Positions 24,363 to 33,421 of a stretch of DNA of 64,000 nt are shown here, one piece after another. Each line of letters starts with the position of its first letter. Within the stretch, counting starts at the first letter, position 1. The translations under genes and the position numbers were made by a program. Source of the stretch: JAFEBO01 sp050730655 (GTDB taxonomy: Bacteria > Planctomycetota > Phycisphaerae > Phycisphaerales > UBA1924). Location: the NCBI GenBank assembly GCA_050730655.1, contig JBOHNL010000021.1, forward strand, positions 29,574-93,573, written 5' to 3'. The notes beneath the pieces were generated by a model. The model saw nothing but the letters and a program-made list of their open reading frames with translations, searched no databases and was not told the DNA's origin.

Positions 24363-25495
24363 TCTTGGAGGCGGCGATAGAGCTTTTCATATTTGGGAAC
24401 GACCGCGGCCGCGGAAAAGCGGGCGTGGGCGGCGGCTTGGCTGGCTTTACCGAGCTCGGCGCGGCGGTTGGAATCCTTGATCAGACGCTCGATTGCGATT
24501 GTCAGCGCGTTGGTGTCGCCGAAGGGGACGAGCACCGCGGTCAGGCCGTCGGTAACCACTTCGGGGATGCCTCCGACATCGGTGCTGACGCTCGGGCATG
24601 CAAACCACATAGCTTCGAGGATGCTGAGGCAGAAGCTTTCGGATTCGGACGTGATGAGCGAGAGATCAGCGGCCTGAAGGAAATCCTCGACGTCGATGAC
24701 ACGCTCACGGAGGATGATCTGGCTTTCGAGGCCGAGGCGGCGGACATCGGCCCGGAAGGGATCGAAACTTTCACCGGCGAGGATGAGGAGCCTGAAGGAA
24801 TCGCGGTCGCGGAGGCGCGAGACGGATTCGAGGAGCAGGTCGATGCGCTTGCCTGGGCGCAGGTTGGAACTGTGGAGCAGGAGCGTCTGATCGGGCGTAA
24901 CACCGAGTTCGGCGCGGGTTTGTTCGCGTGAACGGGTCGGCCTCTGCGGCACGTAAAAATTCGGGATCACGTCGATCGGGCGTTCGACGTCGAGAAGGCG
25001 GCGGGTTTCTTCGGCGAGATAGCTCGAGACTGCGGTGACGGCATCGGAGCGCGCGAGGGCGTGGCGGATCGCGGGGGCGTAGCCGGGGTCTTTGCCGAGC
25101 AGGGTTGTATCGGTGCCGTGCAGAGTCGTAACGACTTTGGGCTGCTGGGCGATCGGGAGCATCGCCCTCGCGAGAATCGCCGCGGTGGCGTGCGGTACGG
25201 CGTAGTGGACGTGAAGGATGTCGAGATGGTGGTGCTCGCTCACCTGAGCCATCTTGACCGAGAGGGGCAGCGTGTAGTCGGGATATTTGAAGAGGCCGTA
25301 GTCGTTGATTTCGACCGGGTGGAAATGGGTGCGGTCAGCGGGGAGTTTCAGGCGGAACGGCTTCTCATAGCTGATGAAGTGGACCTCGTGGCCGCGGGAG
25401 GCGAGTTCTTCGCCGAGAGTGGTTGCAAGCACACCGCTGCCACCGATGGTCGGATAGCAGGTGATGCCGATGCGCAGTGGTGAAGGCGTTGGCAT
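24359..25495 (-). CDS. bshA: BshA, N-acetyl-alpha-D-glucosaminyl L-malate synthase
   Basis: A 378-aa GT4 glycosyltransferase that joins GlcNAc from UDP-GlcNAc to L-malate, the first step of bacillithiol synthesis. Diagnostic stretches are ITCYPTIGGSGVLATTLGEE, HVHYAVPHA, TTLHGTDTTLLG, and the nucleotide-sugar site with SNLRPGKR and ESFCLSILEAMW. The ATG at 25495 follows the bshB1 stop after one base (TGACATG) and starts directly at the GT4 fold; the frame open upstream of it is not needed. It ends the minus-strand operon. Confidence 0.94.
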   Translation of the reverse strand: MPTPSPLRIGITCYPTIGGSGVLATTLGEELASRGHEVHFISYEKPFRLKLPADRTHFHPVEINDYGLFKYPDYTLPLSVKMAQVSEHHHLDILHVHYAVPHATAAILARAMLPIAQQPKVVTTLHGTDTTLLGKDPGYAPAIRHALARSDAVTAVSSYLAEETRRLLDVERPIDVIPNFYVPQRPTRSREQTRAELGVTPDQTLLLHSSNLRPGKRIDLLLESVSRLRDRDSFRLLILAGESFDPFRADVRRLGLESQIILRERVIDVEDFLQAADLSLITSESESFCLSILEAMWFACPSVSTDVGGIPEVVTDGLTAVLVPFGDTNALTIAIERLIKDSNRRAELGKASQAAAHARFSAAAVVPKYEKLYRRLQD

Positions 25496-25496
25496 G

Positions 25497-26249
25497 TCAA
25501 AAGGCTCGGGCGCCACGGGAGACGGCAGTGAGCGACTCCACCACGATGGAGTCGTTTGGAAAGAGCGGGATAGCGTGGCCGATTCCGGCGGCAAGGCCGA
25601 GCATGCGGGCGCGGGTAAGTTGGAGTTCGACGTAGTTGAGATGAGAGGTTTGCGAGGCGTGCGCGTTCATCGAACGGGTCCACGCATCGAGGATCTCGGG
25701 AGCGGACACATCGACGAGGATGCGACCGGTGCCGACAGGTTCCGCACCCGGCGAGATTGCGTAGAAGAGGAGTTGCTGGATCGCGTGGGGAGGAAGGTCT
25801 TTGAGTTCGGCGATTCCGCCGAAGCGGGCGAGGCGCGCGGCTTGCCGGACAAGTGCCCCGAGCGCGGCGTGGTCAGGATGTTGATCGGAGACAACGCTTG
25901 GCGCGAGCACGATTCCGGGTTTTGATTTGCGGAGAATCGAGGCGATCGCAAGTGCGTGTTTGACACGCGGTTCGAGGTGTGCATCGCCGTCGAGCTCGAT
26001 GAATTTGAGTGTGGCGCCGAGGATTTCGGCAGCGGCCTGGGCTTCGGCTGCACGCTGGGCGGGTGTGCCGCGGGTTGCGGATTCGCCTTTGGAGCAGACG
26101 ACGATGTGGACTTTGCGACCGGCGCGGGCTTCGAGCACGAGGACTCCGCCACACGCGAATTCGACGTCATCCGGATGAGCGCCGAAGGCGATGAGCGGCG
26201 CGAGACCGGTTAACTGCAATTCAGATGGATTTGTCGGTGAAGGCTTCAT
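25497..26249 (-). CDS. bshB1: BshB1, PIG-L family N-acetylglucosaminyl-malate deacetylase
   Basis: A 250-aa LmbE/PIG-L zinc deacetylase with the HPDD metal motif in AFGAHPDDVEFACGG and the later zinc His in SDQHPDHAALG. It is the second enzyme of bacillithiol synthesis, converting GlcNAc-malate to GlcN-malate. The first ATG (26249) overlaps the BshC-like gene by 29 bases. Pairing with bshA in one transcript strengthens the assignment over other PIG-L enzymes. Confidence 0.93.
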   Translation of the reverse strand: MKPSPTNPSELQLTGLAPLIAFGAHPDDVEFACGGVLVLEARAGRKVHIVVCSKGESATRGTPAQRAAEAQAAAEILGATLKFIELDGDAHLEPRVKHALAIASILRKSKPGIVLAPSVVSDQHPDHAALGALVRQAARLARFGGIAELKDLPPHAIQQLLFYAISPGAEPVGTGRILVDVSAPEILDAWTRSMNAHASQTSHLNYVELQLTRARMLGLAAGIGHAIPLFPNDSIVVESLTAVSRGARAF

Positions 26250-27015
26250 CGGATCGTTCGATTGGTTCTCGATTCACAAACGTAATCTCGGGCGCGTCTT
26301 CCTTGCGAAGGTAGCCCTGCTCTCCGGCACCGCAAACGTAGTGCGTGCAACCGAGCACCGAGTTCATCCATCGAAGGCGAGTATCACGGGCGGGGCTGAT
26401 TTGTTCTTTGGAGATGGATTCCGGGCGCGGAATTGTGAGGAAGGAATCGCCGCCTTGATGGAGTTGCAGGCTCCCCACTGCCCCACTCTCAACTACGGCT
26501 CGGGCCCGCACGATTTCGTCTTCGTACGGAACATCCACGTAATACTCGGGAATGTCGCACGCGGCACGACGAAACGCGGGATCGCTTGAGCGGGATACTC
26601 GCACTCCCTCAAGCATCCCCATGCGCCGGTACATCTCAAGACAGAAGTCGGCAATGTTGCTCTGCGGCAGTGTTCTGAATTCTTCGAACCAGATCTTGGC
26701 GTCAAACGAGGGAAGTTGGCGAAGCGTCTTGGCGTGCCAATCGCCGACCACGCGCTTGAGGTACAAGGGCGAGTACTTGCGCTGCAGTTTGTTCTCGAAT
26801 TCAAAGTTCAGAGTGGTGGGCTCGCCCGACTTGTGATGGCGGAGCGTGGTCTGTGTCTCGCGCGGATCGTGGTCGCTGTCGTGGAAGAAAAAGACGATTT
26901 CGCCGCCGATTTCGGATTGGAGTTTTCGCGCCGTGCGGACTTTGGCCACGAGAAACCGGCGCGGGAAGAAGCCGCAGGGTTGCTGGCCGAAGCAGATGAC
27001 CGGCGATTTGTTCAT
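26221..27015 (-). CDS. Short BshC-like protein, candidate cysteine-adding enzyme of bacillithiol synthesis
   Basis: A 264-aa protein of no certain family. Its first 60 residues resemble the BshC core by eye: CFGQQPCGFFPRRFLVAK against the BshC pattern GQQPGLFGG...YK, followed by FFFHDSDHDPRET against ...EDHDF. BshC proteins are usually about 530 aa, so this is half length and lacks the coiled-coil region. It overlaps the symporter gene by ATGA and bshB1 by 29 bases. If the resemblance is real it supplies the missing third step beside bshA and bshB1. The frame remains open far upstream through the symporter gene, but the ATG at 27015 is the sensible start. Confidence 0.6.
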   Translation of the reverse strand: MNKSPVICFGQQPCGFFPRRFLVAKVRTARKLQSEIGGEIVFFFHDSDHDPRETQTTLRHHKSGEPTTLNFEFENKLQRKYSPLYLKRVVGDWHAKTLRQLPSFDAKIWFEEFRTLPQSNIADFCLEMYRRMGMLEGVRVSRSSDPAFRRAACDIPEYYVDVPYEDEIVRARAVVESGAVGSLQLHQGGDSFLTIPRPESISKEQISPARDTRLRWMNSVLGCTHYVCGAGEQGYLRKEDAPEITFVNREPIERSDEAFTDKSI

Positions 27016-28715
27016 GCGGACGCGATTCCCGTTGGCCTGTCGGTTCGGCCCAGAACGCCCTGGATCGCGATTGCAAACACGATGCACGCGCCGGGGCCGA
27101 TGAAGTTGTACCAGAGGTAGCCGATATCGATCGTGCAGTAGAGGGCGATCACGAGGATTTGAGCGCCGATGGCGGCCCAGAAGATCGCGGTACCGCCGAT
27201 CCATTTCATGAAAAATGCGACGAGGAAGAGCGCGAGAACGGGGCCATAGAAAATCGATCCAACGATGTTCAGCGCCTGGATCAGGTTTTCCGCGAGACGG
27301 GCAAAGAGCGCAAAACCGATTGCGACGAGTCCCCAGGCAACTGTAAATATTCGCGATGCGCTGACATAGTGTGAATCGCTTGCGGTGCGCGAGATGAGGT
27401 TGCGATACAGATCGATCGTTGTCGTCGATGCGAGCGCATTGAGTTCCGCGGACTTTGATGAGAGCGTCGCGGCAAAGAACGCGGCCACCAGCAAACCGAT
27501 CAAACCGTGCGGCAGATAGCCGAGAATGAACGTGATGAAGACGTAATCTGCATCGCTCGCGGGCTTTGCACCACCGATTGCAGTTTGCGCACGCGCACGG
27601 ATCTCGTCGCTCTTCTTCTGCAACGCCTGTGCCTGCTGGCGTGCCTTCTCGGCTGACCCGTTGTCGCCCGCGCGATCGGCCTGAATCCACTGATTGATCT
27701 GCTCTCGCTTTTTCGTATGGATCGAAGCAAAGTCGGATTCGATGCTTCGGAGCTTTTCTGGGTCAGCGCCCGCCGCACGTTCGATCCACGCGGACTGATT
27801 GAAATAGACGGGCGGACGCTCGAACTGATAGAACACAAAGAGCATCGCGCCGAGAAGCAGAATGCCGAACTGCATCGGGATCTTGAAGACCGCATTGAAC
27901 ATGAGGCCAAGCCGGCTTTCGCGAAGCGAGCCCGACGAGAGATAGCGCTGCACCTGCGATTGATCGGTCCCGAAGTAGGACAGCGCCAAAAAGAGGCCGC
28001 CGATCGTGCCCGACCAGAACGTGTAGCGGCTGTGCAGATTCGGCGAGAAGTCCACCGCATCGAGCCGGTGTAGGCCGCCCGCGACCGTCATTGCCTCAGA
28101 AAAACCGAGCCCGGGCGGCAGCCTCCAGATGAGCACGACGAAGGCCGCGATCATCCCGATGAAGATCACGCCGATCTGATACTTCTGCGTCAGGCTCACG
28201 GCGTCGCTGCCCCCGGCGACGGTGTAGCCGATCACGACGAATCCGGACGAGATGATCGTCAGGTCGAGCCGCCAACCGAAGACGGTGGAGAGCACAATGG
28301 CCGGCGCGTAAATCGTGATGCCTGCGCCCAGCCCACGCTGCAGTAGGAACAGTCCCGCACCGAGCAGACGCGTCTTGGAATCAAAGCGCTTGCCGAGAAA
28401 TTCGTACGCCGTGTAAACATTCAGTCTGCGAAATAGCGGCAGAAAGATCGACGCGATGATGATGAGCGCAAACGGCGCTCCGAAATAGTTCTGTACGAAT
28501 CCGAGCCCGCTTTCAAATCCCTGCCCAGGAACGGACAGAAAGGTCACCGCGCTCGCCTGTGTCGCCATCACCGATAGACCGATCACCAGCCACGATGAGT
28601 TTCCACTGCCTTTGAGATAGGTATTGAGGTTTCGCTTACCGCGAGTCTGCCATGCTCCGTACGCGGCGATGCTGAGAATCGAAATCAGCAGCACGGCGTA
28701 GTCGAGTGCGTTCAC
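27012..28715 (-). CDS. Sodium:solute symporter (SSS family)
   Basis: A 567-aa membrane protein with about 13 hydrophobic segments. LSVMATQASAVTFLSVPGQG is the conserved TM2-TM3 stretch of the SSS family, and GYTVAGGSDAV and the sodium-site Ser-rich helix ATLSSKSAELNALAS follow. A polar insert (about 330-400) rich in Gln/Lys/Arg lies between helices. The GTG at 28715 overlaps the upstream stop (GTGA); an earlier in-frame ATG would run through the small membrane gene. The substrate is unknown. Neighbouring PIG-L and bacillithiol genes suggest an amino sugar, malate or a bacillithiol fragment, which is only an inference. Confidence 0.88.
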   Translation of the reverse strand: MNALDYAVLLISILSIAAYGAWQTRGKRNLNTYLKGSGNSSWLVIGLSVMATQASAVTFLSVPGQGFESGLGFVQNYFGAPFALIIIASIFLPLFRRLNVYTAYEFLGKRFDSKTRLLGAGLFLLQRGLGAGITIYAPAIVLSTVFGWRLDLTIISSGFVVIGYTVAGGSDAVSLTQKYQIGVIFIGMIAAFVVLIWRLPPGLGFSEAMTVAGGLHRLDAVDFSPNLHSRYTFWSGTIGGLFLALSYFGTDQSQVQRYLSSGSLRESRLGLMFNAVFKIPMQFGILLLGAMLFVFYQFERPPVYFNQSAWIERAAGADPEKLRSIESDFASIHTKKREQINQWIQADRAGDNGSAEKARQQAQALQKKSDEIRARAQTAIGGAKPASDADYVFITFILGYLPHGLIGLLVAAFFAATLSSKSAELNALASTTTIDLYRNLISRTASDSHYVSASRIFTVAWGLVAIGFALFARLAENLIQALNIVGSIFYGPVLALFLVAFFMKWIGGTAIFWAAIGAQILVIALYCTIDIGYLWYNFIGPGACIVFAIAIQGVLGRTDRPTGIASA

Positions 28716-28873
28716 GAGAAGATCCTCGGCAAGATTGCGAGGATCACGACCCAGACGCAGAAACACGCGACAACGAACATGTAGACAGACCGCCAACTCG
28801 CAAACAGCGGCAGACCGGTCGAACGTTCATCCGGCCCGATCACCGATTGTTTCTCTGGTACTGGCGTCTTCAT
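28712..28873 (-). CDS. Small single-pass membrane protein, 53 aa
   Basis: The ATG at 28873 overlaps the stop of the deacetylase gene (ATGA) and the stop overlaps the GTG of the symporter gene (GTGA), a spacing that strongly supports translation. The protein has a polar N-terminus (MKTPVPEKQSVIGPDERS) and one hydrophobic segment, SVYMFVVACFCVWVVILAIL, near the C-terminus. It could be an auxiliary subunit of the symporter. No family is recognised. Confidence 0.7.
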   Translation of the reverse strand: MKTPVPEKQSVIGPDERSTGLPLFASWRSVYMFVVACFCVWVVILAILPRIFS

Positions 28874-31407
28874 TCGCTCGGTGCCACCATATTGGCAAAC
28901 AGGCGGTACGCCCCAGGCACACCCGCCGGAAGCTGGCGGAACCATGCGAGGCCCGTGTAAATGAACCGCCCCTTTCCGTACGGAGCGACGAGCAAGCCTC
29001 CCTTCATGGGCGCTTCGCCGGGATCCGAGCATGCCAGCAGCGGCACGAAGTGCTCATCCCACTGATTCGGGAAGTAGATGCCGCGCTCCTGCACCCAGCC
29101 TTCGAAGTCGGCGGCGGTGATTTTGTTTGGCGAATTCAGCACGGGATGATCTGGCGCGAGGAAGGTCATTGCGGCGTTTTCGTCCGTCACCCGATCGCCG
29201 GACAACTTCAGTTCAAATGGAGTCAGTCGGCTGGTTTGGATTCCATCGGGCCTGTTGTATTGAACGACGACAGTGCCGCCGGCTTCCGCAAAGGCAAAGA
29301 GCGCAGGCAATCCTGCATCAAGATCCTTTCGAACATTGAACGCTCGAATGCCGACGACGACTGCATCCAATCCGCCAAGCTTTTCCGACGTGAGGTCCGC
29401 GCCTGTCAGTGGCGTGACTTCGAATCCCATTTCTCCGAGATCTGCCGCGACGCTGTCGCCCGCCCCGGGTATGTATCCGATGCGATGGCCGCGGGTTTGC
29501 ATCTCGACCGAAACAGCTCGCATTCGGGCGGGCGGCTGCAGTACCTGATGCGAAATGTGGTCGTAGCGGATATCGACGCGCCCAGTGTTGAAGGTTCGGC
29601 CGTGAACTTCTGCCGATGCCGTGAAGTCGACCGGACGTCCCGCCGCCGGCGCTTTCACCATGAACGAGAGCACCATGCGCTCGCCCGACGATTTGAGCTG
29701 GAAGGGCTGTGACGCAGGCGAGACCGACCATCCGTCGGGCACGTTCAGCGACAACGTGCCGGCGACATCCGGTCGCGAGGCGATCACTTCAACTTCGACC
29801 GCGCGTTCAGAAAGCGGCGAGAAGAGCCGCACACCGGACTTGAACGCGAGCGAGACCGGCGGGATGACAACCAGTTGCTGCGCCTGCTCCGCACTGTCCT
29901 TGCCGGCGCTGAAATGAACCGGCTCATCGTGAACGACAAACTTCTGTCCGCCGATCTCGAACAGATACTCGACCGGAAACGCGGGCGGATTTTCGGGCAT
30001 CCCGATGAGATTTGTATCGCGAACAGTGTAAATCCCGTCGGCCCCGCTCTCTCGCAACCAGTAGGGCTGCGTCAATGGAGTGTTGAGAGGGAGCGTCTCG
30101 CTGCGTTGGATTGTCGCAAACTCCGCCGACGTGAGTCCGACATCCTGTGTGACATTCTGGTCGGTCGCCGGAAATCGAACGCCGATCCATCGCACCGCCG
30201 CCGGACTGCGTGCGATCGCGCCTAGCTCCAACCTCATCGCTTCGCCGGGTGTCACCTCGGCATTTGCAATCCGCGTGCGTACTTCGACGCCCGCACACGC
30301 AATGATGATGCGATTAAGCTGCGCCCGCTTCTCATCCACAATCGGATCCGCAGGAAGCGATGCGAGTTTACTCCTGATCTCAAGCAGCGCCGGAATGCTC
30401 GCGGCCGGATCTTCCGCGTTGAACTTCGCAATTGTCTCGCCGGTTAAGTTCGCGATCGCCTCGCCGCCTTTGAAGCGCGACCACGTCGTATCGATCCCGT
30501 CGAAGACATCCTTCGTCGCGGCTTCTCCACCCAAAGGCTGAAACGATTCCATTCGCGGCGCCGCCGCCCGTCCACCAAAGCCCGCAAAGCTCGCAAACCC
30601 CTGCGACTGGTGCATCGACCGGCTCTTCGCGGCAATCCCATCAAACGACTCACCGGAAACCGGATCGGTGCCGCTGATGTCAAAGCTGATCGAGCCGGGC
30701 TTGCTCGTGTCGGGCGTCCCACCGCCCCCACCCTGCCGCCCGTTCTGAACAATGCGCTTGGGCTGCCACGGTTGCAAATCCTTCAACTGCTCCGGAAACG
30801 CCGTCGGATCGCCCGCAAGCCTGAACGCTTCGAGCGCCAACATCGCCGAGGCCGTGTGATGCCCGTGCGTGCGGCTCGGCTCCGGCGAAAACCGCGTGAT
30901 AATCACGTCGGGCCGAAACTCGCGAATCACACGCACGACATCGCCCAACACCGCCTGCCGATCCCAAATCCGCAGCGTCTCGTTCGGATCCTTGGAAAAG
31001 CCAAAGTCGATCGCACGTGTGAAAAACTGGCGCCCGCCATCGACCTTTCGTGCTGCGAGCAATTCCTGGGTTCGGATCACTCCGAGTTCGTCTCCGAACT
31101 CAGAGCCAAGGACGTTCTGCCCGCCATCGCCTCGCGTCACCGACAGGTACGCCGTTCGATACCCCCGCCCGAGTGAGAAGTAGGTGATGAGCTGCGTGTT
31201 CTCATCATCGGGATGGGCGGCAACATACAGAACGCTGGCGCATTGCTGGAAATTCACCAAGTCCTCTTTGATTGCCAATCCCCGCGATTGCTCTGGCGCG
31301 GGGGCAACTCCGAACACGCTTCGCCCAATGATCGACGCAAACAAAGGAAAAAACAGGCAAAGGATCCACGTCGACTGCTGGAACGATGGCGGTGTGTTCA
31401 TATCCAA
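28870..31407 (-). CDS. Secreted PIG-L family deacetylase with large C-terminal extension
   Basis: An 845-aa exported protein with a signal peptide (about 1-35). A PIG-L domain (about 55-230) has zinc motif VAAHPDDENTQL, the catalytic-region TRGDGGQN and the later SRTHGHHTASA. The remaining 600 residues look like beta-rich domains ending in a glutamine-amidotransferase-like fold (VVVQYNRP and YGKGRFIYTGLAW). The protein probably de-N-acetylates extracytoplasmic amino sugars or conjugates. It begins the overlapping operon that continues with the small membrane protein, symporter and bacillithiol genes. Start at 31407 or the ATG at 31401. Confidence 0.88.
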   Translation of the reverse strand: MDMNTPPSFQQSTWILCLFFPLFASIIGRSVFGVAPAPEQSRGLAIKEDLVNFQQCASVLYVAAHPDDENTQLITYFSLGRGYRTAYLSVTRGDGGQNVLGSEFGDELGVIRTQELLAARKVDGGRQFFTRAIDFGFSKDPNETLRIWDRQAVLGDVVRVIREFRPDVIITRFSPEPSRTHGHHTASAMLALEAFRLAGDPTAFPEQLKDLQPWQPKRIVQNGRQGGGGGTPDTSKPGSISFDISGTDPVSGESFDGIAAKSRSMHQSQGFASFAGFGGRAAAPRMESFQPLGGEAATKDVFDGIDTTWSRFKGGEAIANLTGETIAKFNAEDPAASIPALLEIRSKLASLPADPIVDEKRAQLNRIIIACAGVEVRTRIANAEVTPGEAMRLELGAIARSPAAVRWIGVRFPATDQNVTQDVGLTSAEFATIQRSETLPLNTPLTQPYWLRESGADGIYTVRDTNLIGMPENPPAFPVEYLFEIGGQKFVVHDEPVHFSAGKDSAEQAQQLVVIPPVSLAFKSGVRLFSPLSERAVEVEVIASRPDVAGTLSLNVPDGWSVSPASQPFQLKSSGERMVLSFMVKAPAAGRPVDFTASAEVHGRTFNTGRVDIRYDHISHQVLQPPARMRAVSVEMQTRGHRIGYIPGAGDSVAADLGEMGFEVTPLTGADLTSEKLGGLDAVVVGIRAFNVRKDLDAGLPALFAFAEAGGTVVVQYNRPDGIQTSRLTPFELKLSGDRVTDENAAMTFLAPDHPVLNSPNKITAADFEGWVQERGIYFPNQWDEHFVPLLACSDPGEAPMKGGLLVAPYGKGRFIYTGLAWFRQLPAGVPGAYRLFANMVAPSE

Positions 31408-31423
31408 ATCCGCGCGAGCAAAA

Positions 31424-31484
31424 CGTCAGCGCGGTCTGCGCTGACGTGAACGAACCAAGCTTCCGAAAAGCGATCGCTTTCGGA
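31424..31484 (-). terminator. Double hairpin between the DUF2911 gene and the PIG-L operon
   Basis: Just after the DUF2911 stop (minus strand) there are two stem-loops. The first, 31462-31484, has arms TCCGAAAG/CTTTCGGA around a palindromic GCGATCGC with one bulged base. The second, 31424-31446, is a perfect 9-bp stem (CGTCAGCGC/GCGCTGACG, loop of 5) followed on the minus strand by TTTTGC. The short T run makes this a moderate intrinsic terminator or an attenuator ahead of the PIG-L operon. Confidence 0.5.
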
Positions 31485-31489
31485 GACCC

Positions 31490-32077
31490 TTACTTCTTGA
31501 CAGTGAATGGCGCTGAGAACTGCGCATTCTCCCACGCGAGCGTGACTGCGCCGCCACCGGCCGGATCCTTCACGACTGCCATCGTGAACTGGTCCATCGG
31601 GCCAGCGGTCGCGGTCTTGGTGAGATCGACGCGAGCAAGATCCTGCTTCTCGTCGTACTGGCTGCCCCACTGTCCGAGCTGCTTGCTGATCACCAGCTTC
31701 GAGGCGCCGTTCTCAACCGGGAGCATGTAAAGCGTGTACGCGCCGGCGGGAACGGACGTGCCCCCGAAGTCGATGGGCTGCTGCGTCACGAGTATGGTCG
31801 CCTCGTTCGCGCCAGCGCGCCAGACCTGCCCGTACGGAACCAGGCCACCCCAGATCTTGCGAGCTTCGCCGGTCTTGGGGTCCTTGGTGAACGGCCGCGA
31901 ATACGCGACCGTCACCCGATTGCCACCGATGACCGTGCTGGTGATCTCGGAGGGGCTGACGCGCGCGGGCGCGGGCTTGGCCGCGGCCGGGGCAGACTGA
32001 GCCGGTTGAGCCATGAGCGGCACAGCGATAGCCACCGAAAGGGCCGCAACAGACAGGATCGACGTCATCAGTTTCAT
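31490..32077 (-). CDS. Secreted DUF2911 protein
   Basis: A 195-aa protein with a signal peptide (cleavage near LMAQPAQS) and an Ala/Pro-rich linker, then a DUF2911 domain with VTVAYSRPFTKDP, GGLVPYGQVWRAGANEAT and VPAGAYTLYMLP, which are the hallmark stretches of the family. DUF2911 proteins are exported and of unknown function. The ATG at 32077 has a strong ribosome site AAGGAG six bases upstream. The open frame before it is not used. It is upstream of the PIG-L operon but separated by hairpins. Confidence 0.9.
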   Translation of the reverse strand: MKLMTSILSVAALSVAIAVPLMAQPAQSAPAAAKPAPARVSPSEITSTVIGGNRVTVAYSRPFTKDPKTGEARKIWGGLVPYGQVWRAGANEATILVTQQPIDFGGTSVPAGAYTLYMLPVENGASKLVISKQLGQWGSQYDEKQDLARVDLTKTATAGPMDQFTMAVVKDPAGGGAVTLAWENAQFSAPFTVKK

Positions 32078-32374
32078 GGGTATCTCCTTAAGGGGGAAGG
32101 TCACATGTGCGAGATCGCAAGGATTCTTGCACGCAATTCGGGAGCGGTTGCACTGCAATGCATGCGCCAGCTTCTTTCAGCGCGTCTCGAAGGAATCAGT
32201 TCGGGTTCAAATGAACTCCGCAGCAGAATAACCAAGATGCGAGATATCTACCGCAAACCCTTGCCTTGCCACAGCTTGGAGCAATTGAAAAACAGTACTA
32301 CACGCCCCTCGCGTGCGTTTGATGCTGCCAAATTGCACTTCGTTCCCGAAATTGGCGGTTTGCGTCGGTCGTTC

Positions 32375-33421
32375 TCAGCCCCACAGGACACGCTGGGCCG
32401 TAAGCCCAAGCGCGAAAAGCGCAATACATGCGGACGCCGGGATGACCACGCGCACGCGGTACCATTCCTTGCGGCGACACCAAACGCCGACGAGTACAAA
32501 CGCGCTGAGGATGACCGTCAACTGGCCCAGCTCGACGCCGACATTGAACCCGAGCAGCGCGGTCCAGAGTCGATCAGCCGGAATCCCCACTTCACGGAGC
32601 ACACCGGCAAAGCCCATGCCGTGAACAAGGCCGAAACCAAAGACGACCGCGATTCGAGTACGTGTAAAATTACTGCGGAAAAGATTCTCGATTGCGACAT
32701 AAGCGATCGATGCAGCAATGAGCGGCTCGACGATCGACGCGGGCAGCGAGAAGATATTGGTCAACGACAGCGCCAGGGTGATCGAGTGGGCAATTGTGAA
32801 CGCCGTGACCTGCGCGAGGAGCGGCTTGAACTGTGTGCCCAGCAGACAAAGGCCGAGCACGAAAAGGATGTGATCGAAGCCCTGCGGAATGATGTGCTCA
32901 AAGCCCAGCGCGATGTAGCGGACGAGCAGTGTGAGACGCCCTTCGGAAACGGCGGCGACGCCCACTTCAACCGCGTTACTGCGCTGATGACCAGCGACCC
33001 ACTGCGTTTGTTCCGAGTCTGCGGCTGTGTGCACAACGAGGTAGTACTCGGGGAGTGGTAGTTCGGTCACGAACGCAACACTCGAAGCATCCTCCGTCGA
33101 TTCGACGCGGAACTTGATGCGGATCTGACTGGTTGGCGCTCCGCCCTTCGTGATCGCCTCGACTTCGAGCGACTGGCCGAGCGGGATCGACGCAGCGCCA
33201 ACAACGACAGAAGACGAGGCGCCGAGGCGCGTCGGGAAGTCGCTTCTGAGTCCAGACGGCACGTGATCGAGATCGGCGAGTGCCTCGACTTCGATCATGT
33301 TGCATGCCGTCGCGGTTTGCACCCGAACATCGACGCGCATCGAACCAAAGTCGTGCGCGTTCACGCGGCAGGCACACAGCACGAAGAAGATGGCAAGAAG
33401 GAGTCGGCGCACGGTCTTCAC
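32375..33421 (-). CDS. HupE/UreJ-like membrane protein
   Basis: A 348-aa protein with a signal peptide (about 1-22), a periplasmic beta-rich N-terminal region (about 25-165) and a C-terminal block of six or so helices. The helices carry IIPQGFDHILFVLGLCLL, HSITLALSL and FGFGLVHGMGFAG, the His-containing motifs of the HupE/UreJ_2 family, which is linked to nickel or cobalt uptake. GTG start at 33421 overlaps the DUF4198 stop (GTGA). Metal transport is the family inference; no metalloenzyme operon is adjacent. Confidence 0.85.
   Translation of the reverse strand: MKTVRRLLLAIFFVLCACRVNAHDFGSMRVDVRVQTATACNMIEVEALADLDHVPSGLRSDFPTRLGASSSVVVGAASIPLGQSLEVEAITKGGAPTSQIRIKFRVESTEDASSVAFVTELPLPEYYLVVHTAADSEQTQWVAGHQRSNAVEVGVAAVSEGRLTLLVRYIALGFEHIIPQGFDHILFVLGLCLLGTQFKPLLAQVTAFTIAHSITLALSLTNIFSLPASIVEPLIAASIAYVAIENLFRSNFTRTRIAVVFGFGLVHGMGFAGVLREVGIPADRLWTALLGFNVGVELGQLTVILSAFVLVGVWCRRKEWYRVRVVIPASACIALFALGLTAQRVLWG

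Noticed and set aside
24357..24364. CTAG shared as stop codon by two convergent genes
   Set aside because: A neat four-base overlap, but common for convergent genes ending in TAG; no special function is implied.
27016..27690. Upstream extension of the BshC-like frame
   Set aside because: It runs through the 3' part of the symporter gene with an Arg-rich translation; the ATG at 27015 in an ATGA overlap is far better.
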